Counted from the first letter of the stretch, positions 12,656 through 25,889 are shown. The stretch: 64,000 bases of DNA from Onchocerca volvulus (GCA_000499405.2 HG738138.1:16655054-16719053), one strand, 5' to 3'. The notes: generated by a model from the letters alone, not told the origin. Translations and numbers: made by a program.

Positions 12656-13034
12656 GTTCGGTAAAGAATTTTAACATAAAAAATTATAAAAAAAAACAGT
12701 ATTATGTACTCATTCAAAAGGAATGAAATTTAATTTAAACTAAGAAATGATTAGTTGATCTAACTATAATACCACTTGATGTTTATGCTAGCAACATCTA
12801 CCAATCAGAAATGTCCAGTATTGTTATATCTACTTATGCCAGAGAATTCTTGATTCTACTAGATATGAAAAAAATAAAAGATTGAAATGAAAGATTAACC
12901 ATAAAATTGAGTTAGCCAATTTTAAATCTAAATTTAAGAATCATCCCGGGAAATAAACAGAAAATCTACTAAAACCAACACAGAAAAAAATAAAATCAAG
13001 ATATATAAATTCAGGAATCCTAAATTTTCGTAGT

Positions 13035-16000
13035 TTATATCGATGTCGAGTCTGATCCAGAAGCAGAAGTTGTAGAAAATGATGAAGAAGAAGAGGAAGA
13101 ACCATGCAAACTTTGCAATACGGCGTCGATAGCTGCCATATCTAGACGAGGTTTTTTAACTTGAATATTTGGAGAGCCGTTACCAGATGATTCATTATAA
13201 TGTTGCCACTTCGATTCATTGGAATCGGAAAAAGAAGAGCAAACAGCTGTTGTGGATTTTGTTGTTGACACTGCAATTTTCGATGAAGCAACTGTCAGTG
13301 TATTTGCATCCAAACAATTACTGATGTTCTTCGCTGAAACAGCCCGCCGTAAAGAATCATTATGCGCTGAAGTATTCGGTTTCAGTATTTGCGATAAGAA
13401 ATCCGACGTTTTTGGAATTGGCAAATCCAGAATCCTTTTACGAGTGCTGTGTTCCTGAAAAAAAAAAAAACTGTGAGGCTAGAAAGAAAGGAAATGTATT
13501 AATTATACCAATGTATTAATTATATCATTGTATTAATTTTTTCTTCCAATAAATAAAAAACTTAAAAAACTTCATTTTGTGTATGATAGAATTCATTTCT
13601 TAAACTTTGCAATATTAATAATATAAAAAATGTTTATTGGGAAATTTATTTCAAATCGGAGGCAATATAATACAAAGTAAATTTAAAATGGATAAATTCT
13701 TTTTTTTGATGTTGAAAATCTAACATGAGAAATATTCTTGGAATTTTCTTTCAAATGAAAAATTAAATTTTCTAAAGAAAATCAATTGAGAAATGTGGTG
13801 GCAATCGTAGGTAACATTTAACATAAGGTTGTACGTAAGTATTCTGTGCATAAGATAGCAAGAAACGTAGATTTTGGTTGCTTACTGAAGATGGACCAGT
13901 TGTACGTCGGATACCTTCCACTTTTCGATATTCTTGTTTTAGTTTTTCCTCATGTTCATATTTCGTTCGTATTCGCGTTGCCTTCTCTAGTACCATACCA
14001 ACTATAAGAAAAGATTCAATAAATTGCCTAACAAAGGATTTTTTTTTTTTCTTGCTCATACCGGGATCGTTGAGATGAGTTATTTACAGCAGTATTTCTC
14101 TTGCTGATTTCCGTTAAAATACCATCCATTTAATTAAAGGAGAGTTCCTACTCCAGTTATTTAGATAACAAATGAAAAGCTGATGTATGGAAACATGCAA
14201 CTAGCAGATAATAAAAAAAAAAAAAATCATAAGTAAGCAAGTAATCTAACCTCTGGCTGAATGTCCACCCCCAACCAGCAAATTCTCCCTTCCTTTGTTG
14301 ACCCCTGAGACTACCTTTTTGCATGACTTATTCTCCATAACATCTGTTTCATCCTTTCGCGATGTACCTAAAAATGCGGTTTTTTGCACAAATTTTATCT
14401 TCCAGAAGAATACATGGGAAAACCTGGGAATTTTGCAAAATGACTAAGCAAGAACTTAACGCACACGTTTGCAGCGCAAAAGACATATTCACGATTAGAA
14501 GCACACTAAAGCATATAGTTTACATTGGACAAAATAAATTTCAGACAAAATAATTGGAGAAGAGATAAGTGAATGAACTACCTGGCTTCGCTGCAAGGCA
14601 GTTAAAAAGATCATCCAGCGCATCCGGTCGACTTGAACCACTTTCCTGAAAGAAGAAGAATAAAACTGTAATAACGAAAAAGATGAATAAGAAACGAACT
14701 AACAAATACTGATCCAAAATTCAGTATAAATTTTATTCTAGCAGTTGGCACTTGAATATTTTTATTTTATATCATCCTCTGGTTCGTTTGACAAAAGTTA
14801 CAAAAAATTACTTTGAATCACTACTGCTCGTAAATATTGGGCTTCTTAATCAACAGAACAACTCAAGTAATCGGACGATGCAGACCGTAAAATTAAAGGG
14901 ATAAGGAAAAAAAAATAAATACCTTTGCGTTTTTTGTTGTCTTAATATCAGTGCCACGCTCTGATTTTCTCCTCTTTGTAAGACAATTCTCTTTCAAATG
15001 CTCTTTTGAGAGTTTCATTTTTCCGACAGATTTCTGAACGAACGAAGATCTGAAACATTCAGTATAAATGAAAACTTGACACTTATTGAATATTTACCAG
15101 ATTTCAACCAAAATTATTAGTTTTGTTGAAAGTTGAGATGGAAAAAGGTGAAAGATACCTCACACGGCTTTCTTCTGATTTTCTTTTCGTCTCTTTTTTA
15201 ACTGAAATCTTCGTCACAGATTTCAAATCATCATCATCTCCAAATAATCTATCTAAAATGCTTGCTTCATTCGCTCCATCACTCTTAGAGTTGAACTGCA
15301 AAAAGCTTTTTGGCTCTTTTTTTGATTTTCCATCCTTAGGCTGTTCGCGCTGCCTTTTTACATTGCAACTGTTACTCAACTTATCTTCCTTTTCTTTCAT
15401 TTTCCTCAATTTCTCACGATCCTCACGTTCTTTGCGCCGCTTTTCACGCTGTTCCTTCTCACGTGCCTCACGTTCTTCCGCCTCCCTCCTTTTTCGTTCC
15501 CTTTCAGCTGCTCTTTTTAATTCCTTTTCTTCAACTTCACGTTTTTGCTTTTCAATTTCTTCTCTTTCCTTTTTCATTAAGAACTCCTTCTCTTTCTTTC
15601 TCTTTTCTGCAATTACTCGTGTTTCTTCTCGATCTTCTTCGAGTTTTTTAAATTTTTCCTGCTTTTTGTACTGCTCCGAAATTTTATACAAAGGACTACT
15701 TTCAGCAAGAGAATCGTCAGATTGTCGATCAGTATCTTGTACTGGTGAACTAATATATGTTTCTTCTAATTGCTTTTTTTTAGCAGCTGGAATTTTTAAA
15801 TCACCAGCAAAATCATTACCTACTGACTTCTGTTTTTGTTGTTTTCTTTTTCTCCTATCGGCAACAAATTTTATTAATAGACTTTCATCTCCTGAAATCT
15901 CATCCCTATCCTCTGACTCTTTTCTATTTTCCTTTGCTGCTACATCACGAGTAGAATTCGAACTTTTCCATTCATCACCCTTTTCAATAGGCAAATTTCC

Positions 16001-19000
16001 GCAATCTTGGTCGTCTGAATTTTCGAACAGTAGCTCGATTTCTCGTTCGATGGATGATTTTGAAGTGCTTTTTGTATTGTCCATAGCTCCCTTATCTTCT
16101 ATACATTTTTCCATCTGATGACTGGTAATATCAACATTACTATTAGCAGATAAGGGAATACAAAGTTCATTTCGAATTTTCTTCCTTATTTCTAAATCAA
16201 CAGGAGATGATGACGGATATTTAACTCCTTTATCTTTTGGCTTTTGGTTTGCCGATTGAAATGTTTCTACACTATCGCTTTTTTGCGCTGTCTTCCATTC
16301 CTCGCTTTCTGCAGTTTTTTTATTTGACTCATCACATAGCTCAGCAAGCTTTCTCCAGCCCGCTGATATTTCCATCTTGCCAGCTTTCGTCTTGTCAAAA
16401 GAACTGTCACAGGATTTCGTGAAATTTCTTGAAGAGAGAAATAAATCTCGTCCAATATCATCAATTTCTTCTTTTTCAATCCCCTCAATAGACAAGTAAG
16501 GACATTCTACTTCGACTCGATCCTTAAATATCGCACTTTCAGCAACAACCTACAACTTTACATAAGAAGAATTATTGATAACATAAAGTGTGAACGACAT
16601 TAATTGAAAAAAATATAATCAATTATACAGAAAATTTGCGTAAAAAAAATAGTGAAACAAACAATGATGCTGGATTTCGGTCTTCTGCTTCAAAATGTTA
16701 GATTCTAAATTTACTTTTTTTAAAAGGGAGTGTTTTAAAAGACAATTTTCGCCTCAGAAAATACACAAAATATTTTTACCTGTTTCTTTCGCAGACCTTT
16801 CGGCTGTAGGCGGTGAGACTCAGTCTTCAAAACTGATGCTGATTTTGAACTCTAAAACAGATGATTATAATTTTCTCAATCAAAGAAATACGAAAAAAAA
16901 AAGTGATAAAATAAAAACGCAAATACTTTACCAAGAACTTACGGATGCTTCTGGCACTACGGAAGATTTTTCCTGAACTTTGAGCTTGGTCGGTGTAGAA
17001 GAGCACAACGGCTTTGACTCTCCGATTGATACTGGATGTGGAATATTATACAGATCTTCGCCATCGTCATCTCTCGGATGTTCCTGAAGGAAAATAATGC
17101 TTCCGAAAAACTAATGAAACGAAATATTAAATGATAAATTTAACGAAAAGTCACGCCAAGCAGAGACTTTACTGAATTTCTGGAATAATATGGAGATTGC
17201 TGACATTTTCAAATAAAGGATGATAGATATGAAGTAATAATTAAACCAGTAGATTACCCACTTTGAATTGTATTGCATATTAAGCTATTAAAATGTTAAC
17301 ACCATACAAACATATTATTCCAGAAATCAGATTCAATCGAAAAAAAAAAAAAAAGAAAAAAAAAACTTTTTCACTCTCTAATTAAAACAATAAACAGATA
17401 AACTAAGAAGACTGCCTTACAACTGCAGATTGTTACTGAACATCGCAACCTGTTGAGCTTCGCTGGATTGCGATGATACAGCCTCAAGAACTGCTTCATG
17501 CGTATGATCCAAATTCTCCGTTTGATCCGAATTCGGGAAAGAGTCGAAAAAACCGTCCGGAAAATCTTTTTCGATGCTTTCGATAAGTTCAGCAAAATTT
17601 TCATGTGCCATCCATCGATCCAGCGTACCAACAGCATTTTCATCAATTGTAATCATTGATAACTGAATGAAAATATTGAAATGATCAATCAGTTTTGTTA
17701 AAGTGAGTATAAGATGAATCTGCACAATAATTTAGGAATGGGGATTTTTTTCGAACTTCAACCAATTTTTGAAATTGAAATGGTGATATTGTAGTATACC
17801 GCAGAAAGTGATGAATTCGGATCGGTGGTATTGCAATTTCCATTATCAATAATTTGCTGAGCTGTCTGCACAACTGGCTCAACCACTTCTTTCATGAATT
17901 CCCGTCGTTTGGTATTTATACTCACTGGCTGAGTGCATTTCCTGTAACCATTTTATAACATAAATCCATATGAAATTATAATTAACAGTAAATGGAATCG
18001 GTGATTCCACCATCAAAAGCTTGAGCACCAAATGGATAACTGGGATGGATAAAGACTGACATTGTGAGTTTCCTTCAGGGAATCAATATCAGATGAGTAT
18101 TATTACTGATGCAAGAATAGAGATGTACTGATTGAGTTAAAAGGTATTGGAAATTGACAATTAGTTAAATGATTGATATTATCATACTTCATTCATACAT
18201 ATTGCCTTTACAATAAAAATAAAATTGTAAAATACTTTCTGATTTTTTTTTATTATGTGTCAATATAATGCTTCAGATATATTAAGCTAATCTGAGTAGA
18301 AATTACACACAGAATTCCTAATACCTTCTCGCAGAAGCCGATCCATTACTATGCTGACTGGAAATACTGGTGGTCGAATCGGCATTAGTAGCAGGTACCA
18401 TATTTTGATTTATTCCACAAATATTCAACTCGCCAGTCGATACTGACAAACACTGCTGTGAATAATTCTGCCTGAAATAAAAGTAACTCAACTAAATATT
18501 GTATTAATTTCGATATGGAAGAATTTCAGAATAGTACTGGAGAAACTATAATCATCTTAAACTATGTAATACAGAACCAAACAACCATTATATCATTTAT
18601 GAAAATATATAAGGAAATTTACAAATAAATCAAAGAATAAGAACTAACGACGGTGCTGAATGTTTGCCATAAAGCAATTTCTGAGCATCGGACCAATGCG
18701 CACCAGTCTTTGTTAAAAACATAAATTCGTTTGCAAGTGCACGTAACCTGACTCCAAAATCAAACAAGCCTGGATTTAGACCAAAATTACCATATTCACT
18801 GAACAGCTGAAAAAAGAATTTTAAATCAAACAACTTCATTAGTGTCAGAAAAAAGAATATAATGAATAAATGTGCTTAATTGGATCAATAAATCACTGAA
18901 GAAACATACAATGATGATTTCTTCCAGATGTTTTCCATGTACGGTATCACCCAAAATAATCGACACTCCTCCACACTGTGCGGTATGCAGAATCGATGAT

Positions 19001-19511
19001 TCATTCATTAAACACTTCAACGATTCCCAATACTGAAATATAAGGCAATGTCATTTAATGAGTTAAAATGAGAAATAAGATAGAAAATGTATCCTTCTTT
19101 CAGCATTTCCATTATTAAGGGATATTGACTCCGCGAATAAAAGAAGTGAGCATTTCTGCAGTAAATCAAAAATATTTGATAAATGAAACGAACTCTCAAA
19201 TAGTATCAAATCAAAGTAGAGCGAAAAACGTCAATTCGATTACTGAGGAAGATATATTTGTAAGTTCAAATGAAAAATCAAATAGATGGGTAGAACCGAA
19301 TCAAATGAAGACGGTTAAAGTAAATACATCAGTAATATCTATCAACAAGAATGAAAACAAAACATGGAAATACCATCCGTCATACAATTCTATTTTTATA
19401 ATATCAGGCCATTAATGTTAATCATGAGATTACTTTTTGTCTGCCAAGATATCCGGCCACAAGTGTATCTATCATTTTACGCACATCATTGTTTGCCGAA
19501 TCCGATTCCAT
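13035..19511 (-). CDS. LisH-domain nuclear protein, tentatively NPAT/Mxc-like
   Basis: Fourteen exons splice in frame to 1102 residues: 19511-19434, 19032-18910, 18806-18649, 18471-18325, 17941-17800, 17662-17450, 17083-16943, 16851-16780, 16549-15159, 15049-14923, 14645-14582, 14367-14251, 14001-13886 and 13454-13035. Residues about 9-43 form a LisH-like dimerisation helix pair (VRKMIDTLVAGYLGRQ, then YWESLKCLMNES). The next 60 residues (HGKHLEEIII, SEYGNFGLNPGLFDFG) recall the conserved N-terminus of NPAT, the histone-gene coactivator of the histone locus body; this is a resemblance, not proof. The large exon 9 encodes a low-complexity acidic region, then an about 120-residue Lys/Glu/Arg single helix or coiled coil, then an acidic patch (ILDRLFGDDDD). 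Basic patches look like nuclear localisation signals. The C-terminus is Ser-rich. The donor after EAQQ in exon 6 (CAACAG|GTTGCG) is the least certain junction. It could instead be another LisH-type transcription regulator. Confidence 0.72.
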
Positions 19512-20441
19512 TCTACTCTTATACAGGATGATTTTCGATCAATTTACCTGAAAAATATAAAAAAGTAAGCCTGATATACTAGCTTCCGTAAAAAGTCTTT
19601 GAAAGAAAGATGTCGTACATCAAAAAAAAAGAAACAATCATGCGAAACGTGACGACGAATCACGTAATGGACGACCACGTATGTTAATCAATTACTCAGC
19701 AAACATCTAGCACGCTCAGAAAATCCAACCGATTAAAATTACAAGAAATTCCTCAGCTTTAAATTTGCGCCACATTTTAATTTATTTATTGCAGCGCAAT
19801 GGTATGGGAGAAATTGAAGGAGAGTTTTGACAAGATTTTGGGATGAGAATGCGAGAGCTTTTGCGGTAGCGTACGATTTTTGGAGATGTCAGAGATTGAT
19901 ATGAATAAGGAGATAGGATAGGAAATAAGGTTGGATTAGACTTGAAGAATTATAGATTGGAATTATAGAACAGGAAAAAAGTGTGATGGGTGATACGAAA
20001 TAGTCTGAGGAGGGAAATAGTGCAATGATAGAGAATGGTAAAGATTGGGAAAATAAACCGAGAGAGTAAAGCCTTATAATGATAATGATGGTGGGGGGTG
20101 GCAGGATGGGATGTTTTAAAGAACTAAAAAGGATTATCAAAATTAATTTCATTCTTGTTTGTAACTGTTATATATGATAGGAAGTCAGAAGTAATGTTTG
20201 AATATTTGAGTAAAATTAAAATTAATGAGCATAAATTTGAATATGCATGAAAATGACTTTTCTGATGACGTAGAAAAGTCATTTTTATGTATATTTGAAT
20301 TTAAAATGACAATAATCCGGAAAAACACTTACAATTCATTACTTCTGATCCCAGGAAAAAAATAATCTGGAAGATGTGTTTACAGCTTGGTATCTCTTGT
20401 TTTTGATATTTCAGGTAACTTGCATGAGATAATTATCGATT
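19512..20441. promoter_or_regulatory. divergent promoter region of the LisH-protein and TatD genes
   Basis: The two genes start back to back, 930 bp apart, so both promoters must lie here or in 5' introns. A TTTTTCAG acceptor-like site lies about 40 bp upstream of the LisH ATG, and TATTTCAG occurs about 27 bp upstream of the TatD ATG; either could receive a spliced leader, as is usual in nematodes. A long hairpin (20232-20303) is annotated separately. Confidence 0.55.
20232..20303 (+). ncRNA. candidate microRNA-like precursor hairpin
   Basis: The arms 20232-20263 and 20272-20303 pair over 32 consecutive positions with no bulge, around an 8-nt loop (GATGACGT). I checked all pairs: 28 are Watson-Crick and 4 are G-U wobbles as plus-strand RNA (at 20249, 20245, 20239 and 20238). 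On the minus strand those four become A-C mismatches, so the structure favours a plus-strand transcript. Length, stem and loop are in the range of a pre-miRNA. The lack of any bulge also fits a young inverted duplication or a miniature transposon. I do not recognise either arm as a known miRNA. Confidence 0.45.
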
Positions 20442-22836
20442 ATGTCTAGCAAATTTCGTTACAAATTGATCGATATTGGTGCTAATTTAAGTCATCCTAG
20501 TTTTCGAAATGATTTAAATGAAGTTATTGAAAGAGCTAAACAAGCAGGTGATCTATTTATTAATCTATTTGCAAGAAATCCTTTGAAATGAAAATAAAAG
20601 GAAGTAATTATATTTAGAAAGTTGGAATGTTTTATTGTCTTGTCATTCTATTATCTATGACCAACCAGTTATTCCACGTAACTCGTTTATTGATTGATGA
20701 AAAGGATATCATAGACGTGTGAGACAATTTAATAATTATTTATGCGATGCTTTGATAACAAGAATTGAGGGAACAATAATAATTGCTCATGCTATTAGTG
20801 AGAGTGAGAATTCACAGAATGTTTCTAAATATTCCTTTTTTTCGCATTAAAGTTTCATTTTTCATTTTTGTTTTCATTTTTTCAGGTTTGTGCAAAATAA
20901 TGATTACGGGAACATCGGTAAAGCTAAGTAAGGAAGCTAAAGAACTGGCACTGCAATTCCCGAATTTTCTCTTTTTTACAGCAGGTATTGTGAAACTTTA
21001 TTTTAATAGTATGAAATATTGCAATTAATTAAATTACAAATTGCAGTTGACAAATTCGTTATAACATGTTTGGTGGTCATAACTGTTAAATTTGATATGT
21101 TTAGTGCTAGTACTTTTTTAATTATAACACGTTGAATTTGCAATTAAAATTCTTTTGTGAGCTCTAATTTACTAACAGGTATTGCATTAAACATTTTTGG
21201 ACAAAATAATCATGGGATTTTGCAGGTATCCATCCTCACGATGCAAAAGAATTTGATGATCATGCGATGTATGAGCTGAAAAAATTATGCAATGAACCTG
21301 GTTGTGTAGCTGTAGGTGAATGTGGCCTCGATTTTAATCGAAATTTCTCATCACAAGACCAGCAAAGGTTGGTCTTCGATGAACAGGTGCTTAAAAATGA
21401 TCTCTCTGTATTTTTATATGTCACTCTCTGAATTTAAAATCCGTTGTGGAATATTCAATAAGATTTTATGTAATCAAAATTCTCCTAAAAGTGTTTCAAG
21501 ATAATGTTTCATGGTGATATCACTTAATGGAGAAACTTTACAATAGCATCAGTTAATGAATTCGTTTTACTCTTAATCATCTGCTCATTTTTTTAACGTT
21601 AAATTTATATTAAACTGTACTAAATCAGTTGAATTTGAAAATTCGAATTTGTTAATGATTTTGAGTTAGTTGACTTCTGTTTTTTGAAAGTGCAAGCTAG
21701 GAGATTAAAATTTTTAATGCAGTAATTTCTTCATCGTACTTATTACAGCTTCGATTAGCATGTGAATTGAAGAAACCACTATTTATTCACGAAAGAGATG
21801 CACATCAAGATATGATTGCTGCTCTGGCCAGGTGATTTGATGCATGATGTCATTGACAATGATTATATTCTGTACTTTATTTCCATTTCCATTTCTCTAA
21901 AAGACGCCTATAATTTCCATTTCCATAGTTTTATGCAATGTATAAAAACAGAAAGCCATATCTGTATTAAAAAATTATTTTTTCAGGTATAAAGAACATT
22001 TACCACCAGTGGTCATACATTGTTTCACAGGTAAAGCCGCAGAAGCTGAAGCGTATATCAAGATGGGCTGCTACATTGGATTAACTGGTTAGCATTAGCC
22101 AGTTGTTATGAAATGATAAAGAAAGCGATTGTTCCATCGAAAGCTTGTTGAAGAAAGGAAAATAGAAAGGCAAGGAGAGATTGAAATGGTTGTATTGAAA
22201 TCTTGCATGTTTTTTTGTGTCTTTCTTATCGGTATAATATTCATGATTTGCCAAAATTGGGAATAAAATCACTTACTATTATTCATTGTTCACTCGAACT
22301 TTATTCTACTGCAGTAGTTCCATTTTGAAAATAAACAGGTTTTCGTTTACATTTTGATTTCATGATTTCATTTTTCTTTGTTATAAAATTTTCATTGTCA
22401 TCGTGTCATTGTCAGTGATGTATTTCAAATGATAAAGTCAGATGTCTCTTAAAATGGCCGAATGGAATTTGTCAGCATTACCAGCGTATGTTTCCTAAAA
22501 CTGGTTTTTGTTACAGGTTTTTTATGGAAGGATCGGGGCGATGACGGTATAAAGTACGCTTTGCGTAACTGCACAATACCACTAGAAAGGCTTGTTTTGG
22601 AAACCGATGCACCATTCATGTATTGCAAAATTGATGACAAGAAGATTCCAGTTGAAATTCGTAATCGAATTACGGATGAAGCAAGGAATTTTCATAAATT
22701 TACATCGTTTAACAGGAATGAACCATGTGCTTTAGCGGCGATTTGTGAGTTGGTCGCTGCTTATATGGATGAAGATCCGATAAAAGTAGCCGATATTACC
22801 ACAGAAAATGCTAAACATATCTATGGTCTGAAATAA
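20442..22836 (+). CDS. crn-2: TatD-family metal-dependent DNase (CRN-2-like)
   Basis: Six exons (20442-20547, 20886-20984, 21226-21386, 21749-21831, 21987-22087, 22517-22836) splice in frame to 289 residues. The protein follows the E. coli TatD pattern closely: IDIGANL at the start, MITGTS, then GIHPHDAKEF. Metal or catalytic residues of the TIM-barrel are in place: E100 in GECGLDFNRNFS, H136 in FIHERDAH, H161 in VIHCFTG, and D214 in LETDAP. RNEPC near the C-terminus is another signature. TatD enzymes are 3'-5' exonucleases or endonucleases; in C. elegans, CRN-2 takes part in apoptotic DNA degradation, and yeast Tat-D behaves similarly. The start is the ATG of MSSKFRYKLID; an ATG 18 bases upstream opens only a two-codon frame. 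The stop codon overlaps an AATAAA hexamer (22832-22837). Whether this is the orthologue of crn-2 or of another TatD paralogue is inferred only from overall resemblance. Confidence 0.92.
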
Positions 22837-24560
22837 AGAATGTTTCTCAAGTGTAAATTATTGCAAAACAATATTAGAATACAAATTGTAGTATTAAAAG
22901 AAAAGATGCTCTTGCATTTTATCGTTAGTGGTTCGGGCAATAGAGAATTCAGATGTATTAATTATTTCTTGTTAAATCTCTACTCGATATCATAGTATTT
23001 ATTGAACAGTGGATTTCAAATTAAATATATAAATGGTTATTTCAATACTGATTAATTCGAAAGACCGGAGAAAGTTTTGTTGTGGAGGCTGAAATCATAA
23101 AAGTGCTATTACAAGGTTAAACTTCAAATGGGGAACAAGTTGAATGACTGCTCAAATAATCTGAATGGGTATGTTTTATAAGCATCGATTGTTTGAATCT
23201 ATACAGAAAGTACAGTATAAATTCTCATGATTGCAGCATATGTAAAATTCTTGAAACTAATTTTTCTTTTCATAAATGTATTTCATAGAACACTCTTCCG
23301 AATGCTATGTTAGTTGCTGCGTCAATAAATCTATCAGAAGGAACAATCTACAGTACCATTAACAGCTTGATTAACTTCTTAATGAAGTTATTAAAAATTT
23401 AGATTTCTTAATATTGGCTAAATAACGGCAAAACTTTCGGAATTATAGTATGCACATAAATCTTGCCGAAAGTCGTAAAATAGCGAATTTCGAATTGAAT
23501 TATCTTTTAATGAATATGGAAAGCCAAATATAATGAAATGGAATGGATAGGAAGTTATCGCTATCGGATAGGTGGAGCGATTTGTAGAAAAGGAATAAAC
23601 AAAATTCTCGTTTCTCTTGCAAATGCTTGTTTGTAAATATTGCTGTTGTGACAACTAATAATGTCGCCTATGGCATTAATTGTCCATTGATAATACCTTG
23701 TCTTGTCCACTATTTTATATTATCATTGCATGAAATATTTGAGTTTTAATATTGACGAAATTTAATTTTTCGGATTTACGCAATAGTTTGCATTACATCA
23801 TTTGTCTCTATGCTTTTGTTATTTCTCTCAAAGTACAATAAGTAAGATTACAAATTACAAATCAATTAAATATTAAATGATTGGAATGCAATTCTCAGTT
23901 AGTTAATATTAATTGACATTTAATGGATAAATTTGGTCGCTGAAATTTAGCATAATTCTTTATTCTAATATGCACTTTTTTCGAAGTTGTATTTTTATAA
24001 TTATATTTCAAATTTCTACTTTCTTGAATTTTTTTCCTTAAATTTTTGTCTGAATTTTGGTATCACTTATACATAATATATTTTTAGATTCATATTGAAT
24101 ATAATCAATTTAATCATTGCTGATTTTTAACTTTCGGTTTTAATTTATAAATAATATGTTTAAAATTATATCGGAAAATCGATTTAGCTGCCGCTTTTGA
24201 CTATTTTTGATTTCAGTTAATGACAAGATTTTAATGTCAAGCAAAGAATATCTTCATTCTCTTAATTATTTCATTGGAACGAACATTCAGCACATTTTAT
24301 CTCCACTTTCTTCTGAAATATCCTCTTTATTGAAATGAAAAAATTTCTTTTTTTAAATTACCGTAAAAGTACTGTGAACAAGAAAATATCAATCAACCAG
24401 TGATGAAAATTAGTACATACAAGTGAAAGGGAGAAAAACAAGATGCAACCATCGGAGTGATTTATGAAACTTTCTTTTCAAGTGAAAATTTTACTGAAAG
24501 CACTTTACAGGAAATTCCTTCTTTCAATGCCTTCCCACTTTTTCTTTCTATTTTTATATT

Positions 24561-25320
24561 GCATCTTTTTCATACTAAGCATTGTTATGTCACAATTAAA
24601 TTCAAATTTATATATTATCGTGAAAGTTTCTCAATAGTGCTTGGCAAAACGAATAGTTATATAAAGGTTTATTTCTTGACGGAGATTCAGATTACAAGAA
24701 GAATTATCAAAGAATGTTATTAATAGAATCGATCAATATGTTGCTCTTCATTGTTCATTCGAAGAATTGCTTCTGGAATCTTTTTCACCTTAATGAATGA
24801 TTGGTGCAATTGTCAAGTCTGCAAGTTCGACCGTTTCTATTGATAATAGTAGTAGTTATACTGATAAAGAGTGGCAGTTCGATAATTTGACGAATTTCTG
24901 ATTAATCCCTGCATAATCATATTCATTTATTCGAGAAGAAAAAGTTTACTCAAAGTTATTTTTTCATTTCTTTGAGTGATGGACTGATCCCTGCAATCGC
25001 TTTGTTTTCCGAATTGAAGTTGTACTAATCATTCCGATCGTTCTATTTACAGTGACCTTTCTGATTGATCCTAACTTCTTATAGTGGACGCTTGTTTGTT
25101 TATTACATGTCAATCCTAGCAAAATTTGCATGTTAACATAGCAACATAGCTCAAAGGTCAAAAGCTTAGTTATATCAAGATATTTCTATAATACAAAGAT
25201 TCTTTAATTATTTCACCATATTATATTCTATAAAAGTATTCCGGTTATTCCGACAGGCATTGCATCTTTTTTGATACTAGATATTGTTATATCATAATTA
25301 AATTCAAGTTAAATCATTAT
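24561..25320. repeat. diverged dispersed repeat, copy 1, bounded by 59-bp direct repeats
   Basis: A block starting GCATCTTTTT...CATACTA at 24561-24619 recurs at 25262-25320 with roughly five of six bases matching. Between them, 24620-24760 and 25000-25255 resemble 29930-30100 and 30080-30420 in the same order. Shared words include CGTGAAAGTTT, CTTGGCA-A-ACGAATAG, GGTCAAAAGCTT and TATTCCGGTT-TTCCGAC. This suggests an old transposable element, but no coding capacity survives. Confidence 0.6.
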
Positions 25321-25884
25321 ATAAAATTAAATTTTACAAAAAACAAAATAAAAATTCGATTCTCTTATGATTAAATATTCATCCACCGTTCATTTCGATT
25401 TGAATAATTATTTGGCCCAAATATAAATCGAATTTTTATTGCATGGATTAGGCAATAAAAATTTGATTTCGAAAGAAAAAAAGGAAAACTTTTTTCTTTT
25501 TGAAACTTTACTTACTGAAAATTGAGGAATTTATTCAATCATCTTGCTGAATCCATGTCAGTGTCATCTATTTTCATCATAGTTACTCGAAATAAGTAAT
25601 TAAATGAATAAATATTGTTATATTACGCTTGAATTTTTTTCGAGTTTTTTATTAAAGAATTATAACTCTTATTTATTTTAATTACAGATACTATATAGAA
25701 TGATCAGATAGTTTCGGCATTGCATCCTGAATTGAACAATTTTGAATGCTTAAGCAATTCAAAAAGAAATTACGCAATTCAATAGAAATACACTATTCAA
25801 GACTATTAAGAAGTTTCGATAATTTTTGCATTAATCTTGAATATTTTCCATTTCCACTAATAAATACTATTGAATAATAAGATT

Positions 25885-25889
<5 letters not shown>

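Larger units (their letters stand above)
11272..13034. other. intergenic region between LisH-protein and GTPase genes
   Basis: This should hold the 3' untranslated region of the LisH-protein gene and the missing first exon of the GTPase gene, both on the minus strand. I could not identify that exon: no ATG with a donor leaving two bases of a codon stood out. The stretch at 11631-11816 (minus) is open but has no recognisable homology and no ATG. Tandem repeats and an AT palindrome are listed separately. Confidence 0.5.

Noticed and set aside
14055..14097. Possible extra exon of the LisH gene (CAG|CAAGAG...CCCG|GTATGA)
   Set aside because: In the incoming phase it hits TAA, and skipping it gives a perfect frame between 14251 and 14001.
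15123..16118. 331-codon open frame on the plus strand
   Set aside because: It is the exact antisense of the large Lys/Glu-rich exon of the LisH-protein gene; its Ser/Phe/Leu composition is the mirror of GAA/AAG codons and there are no splice or start signals.
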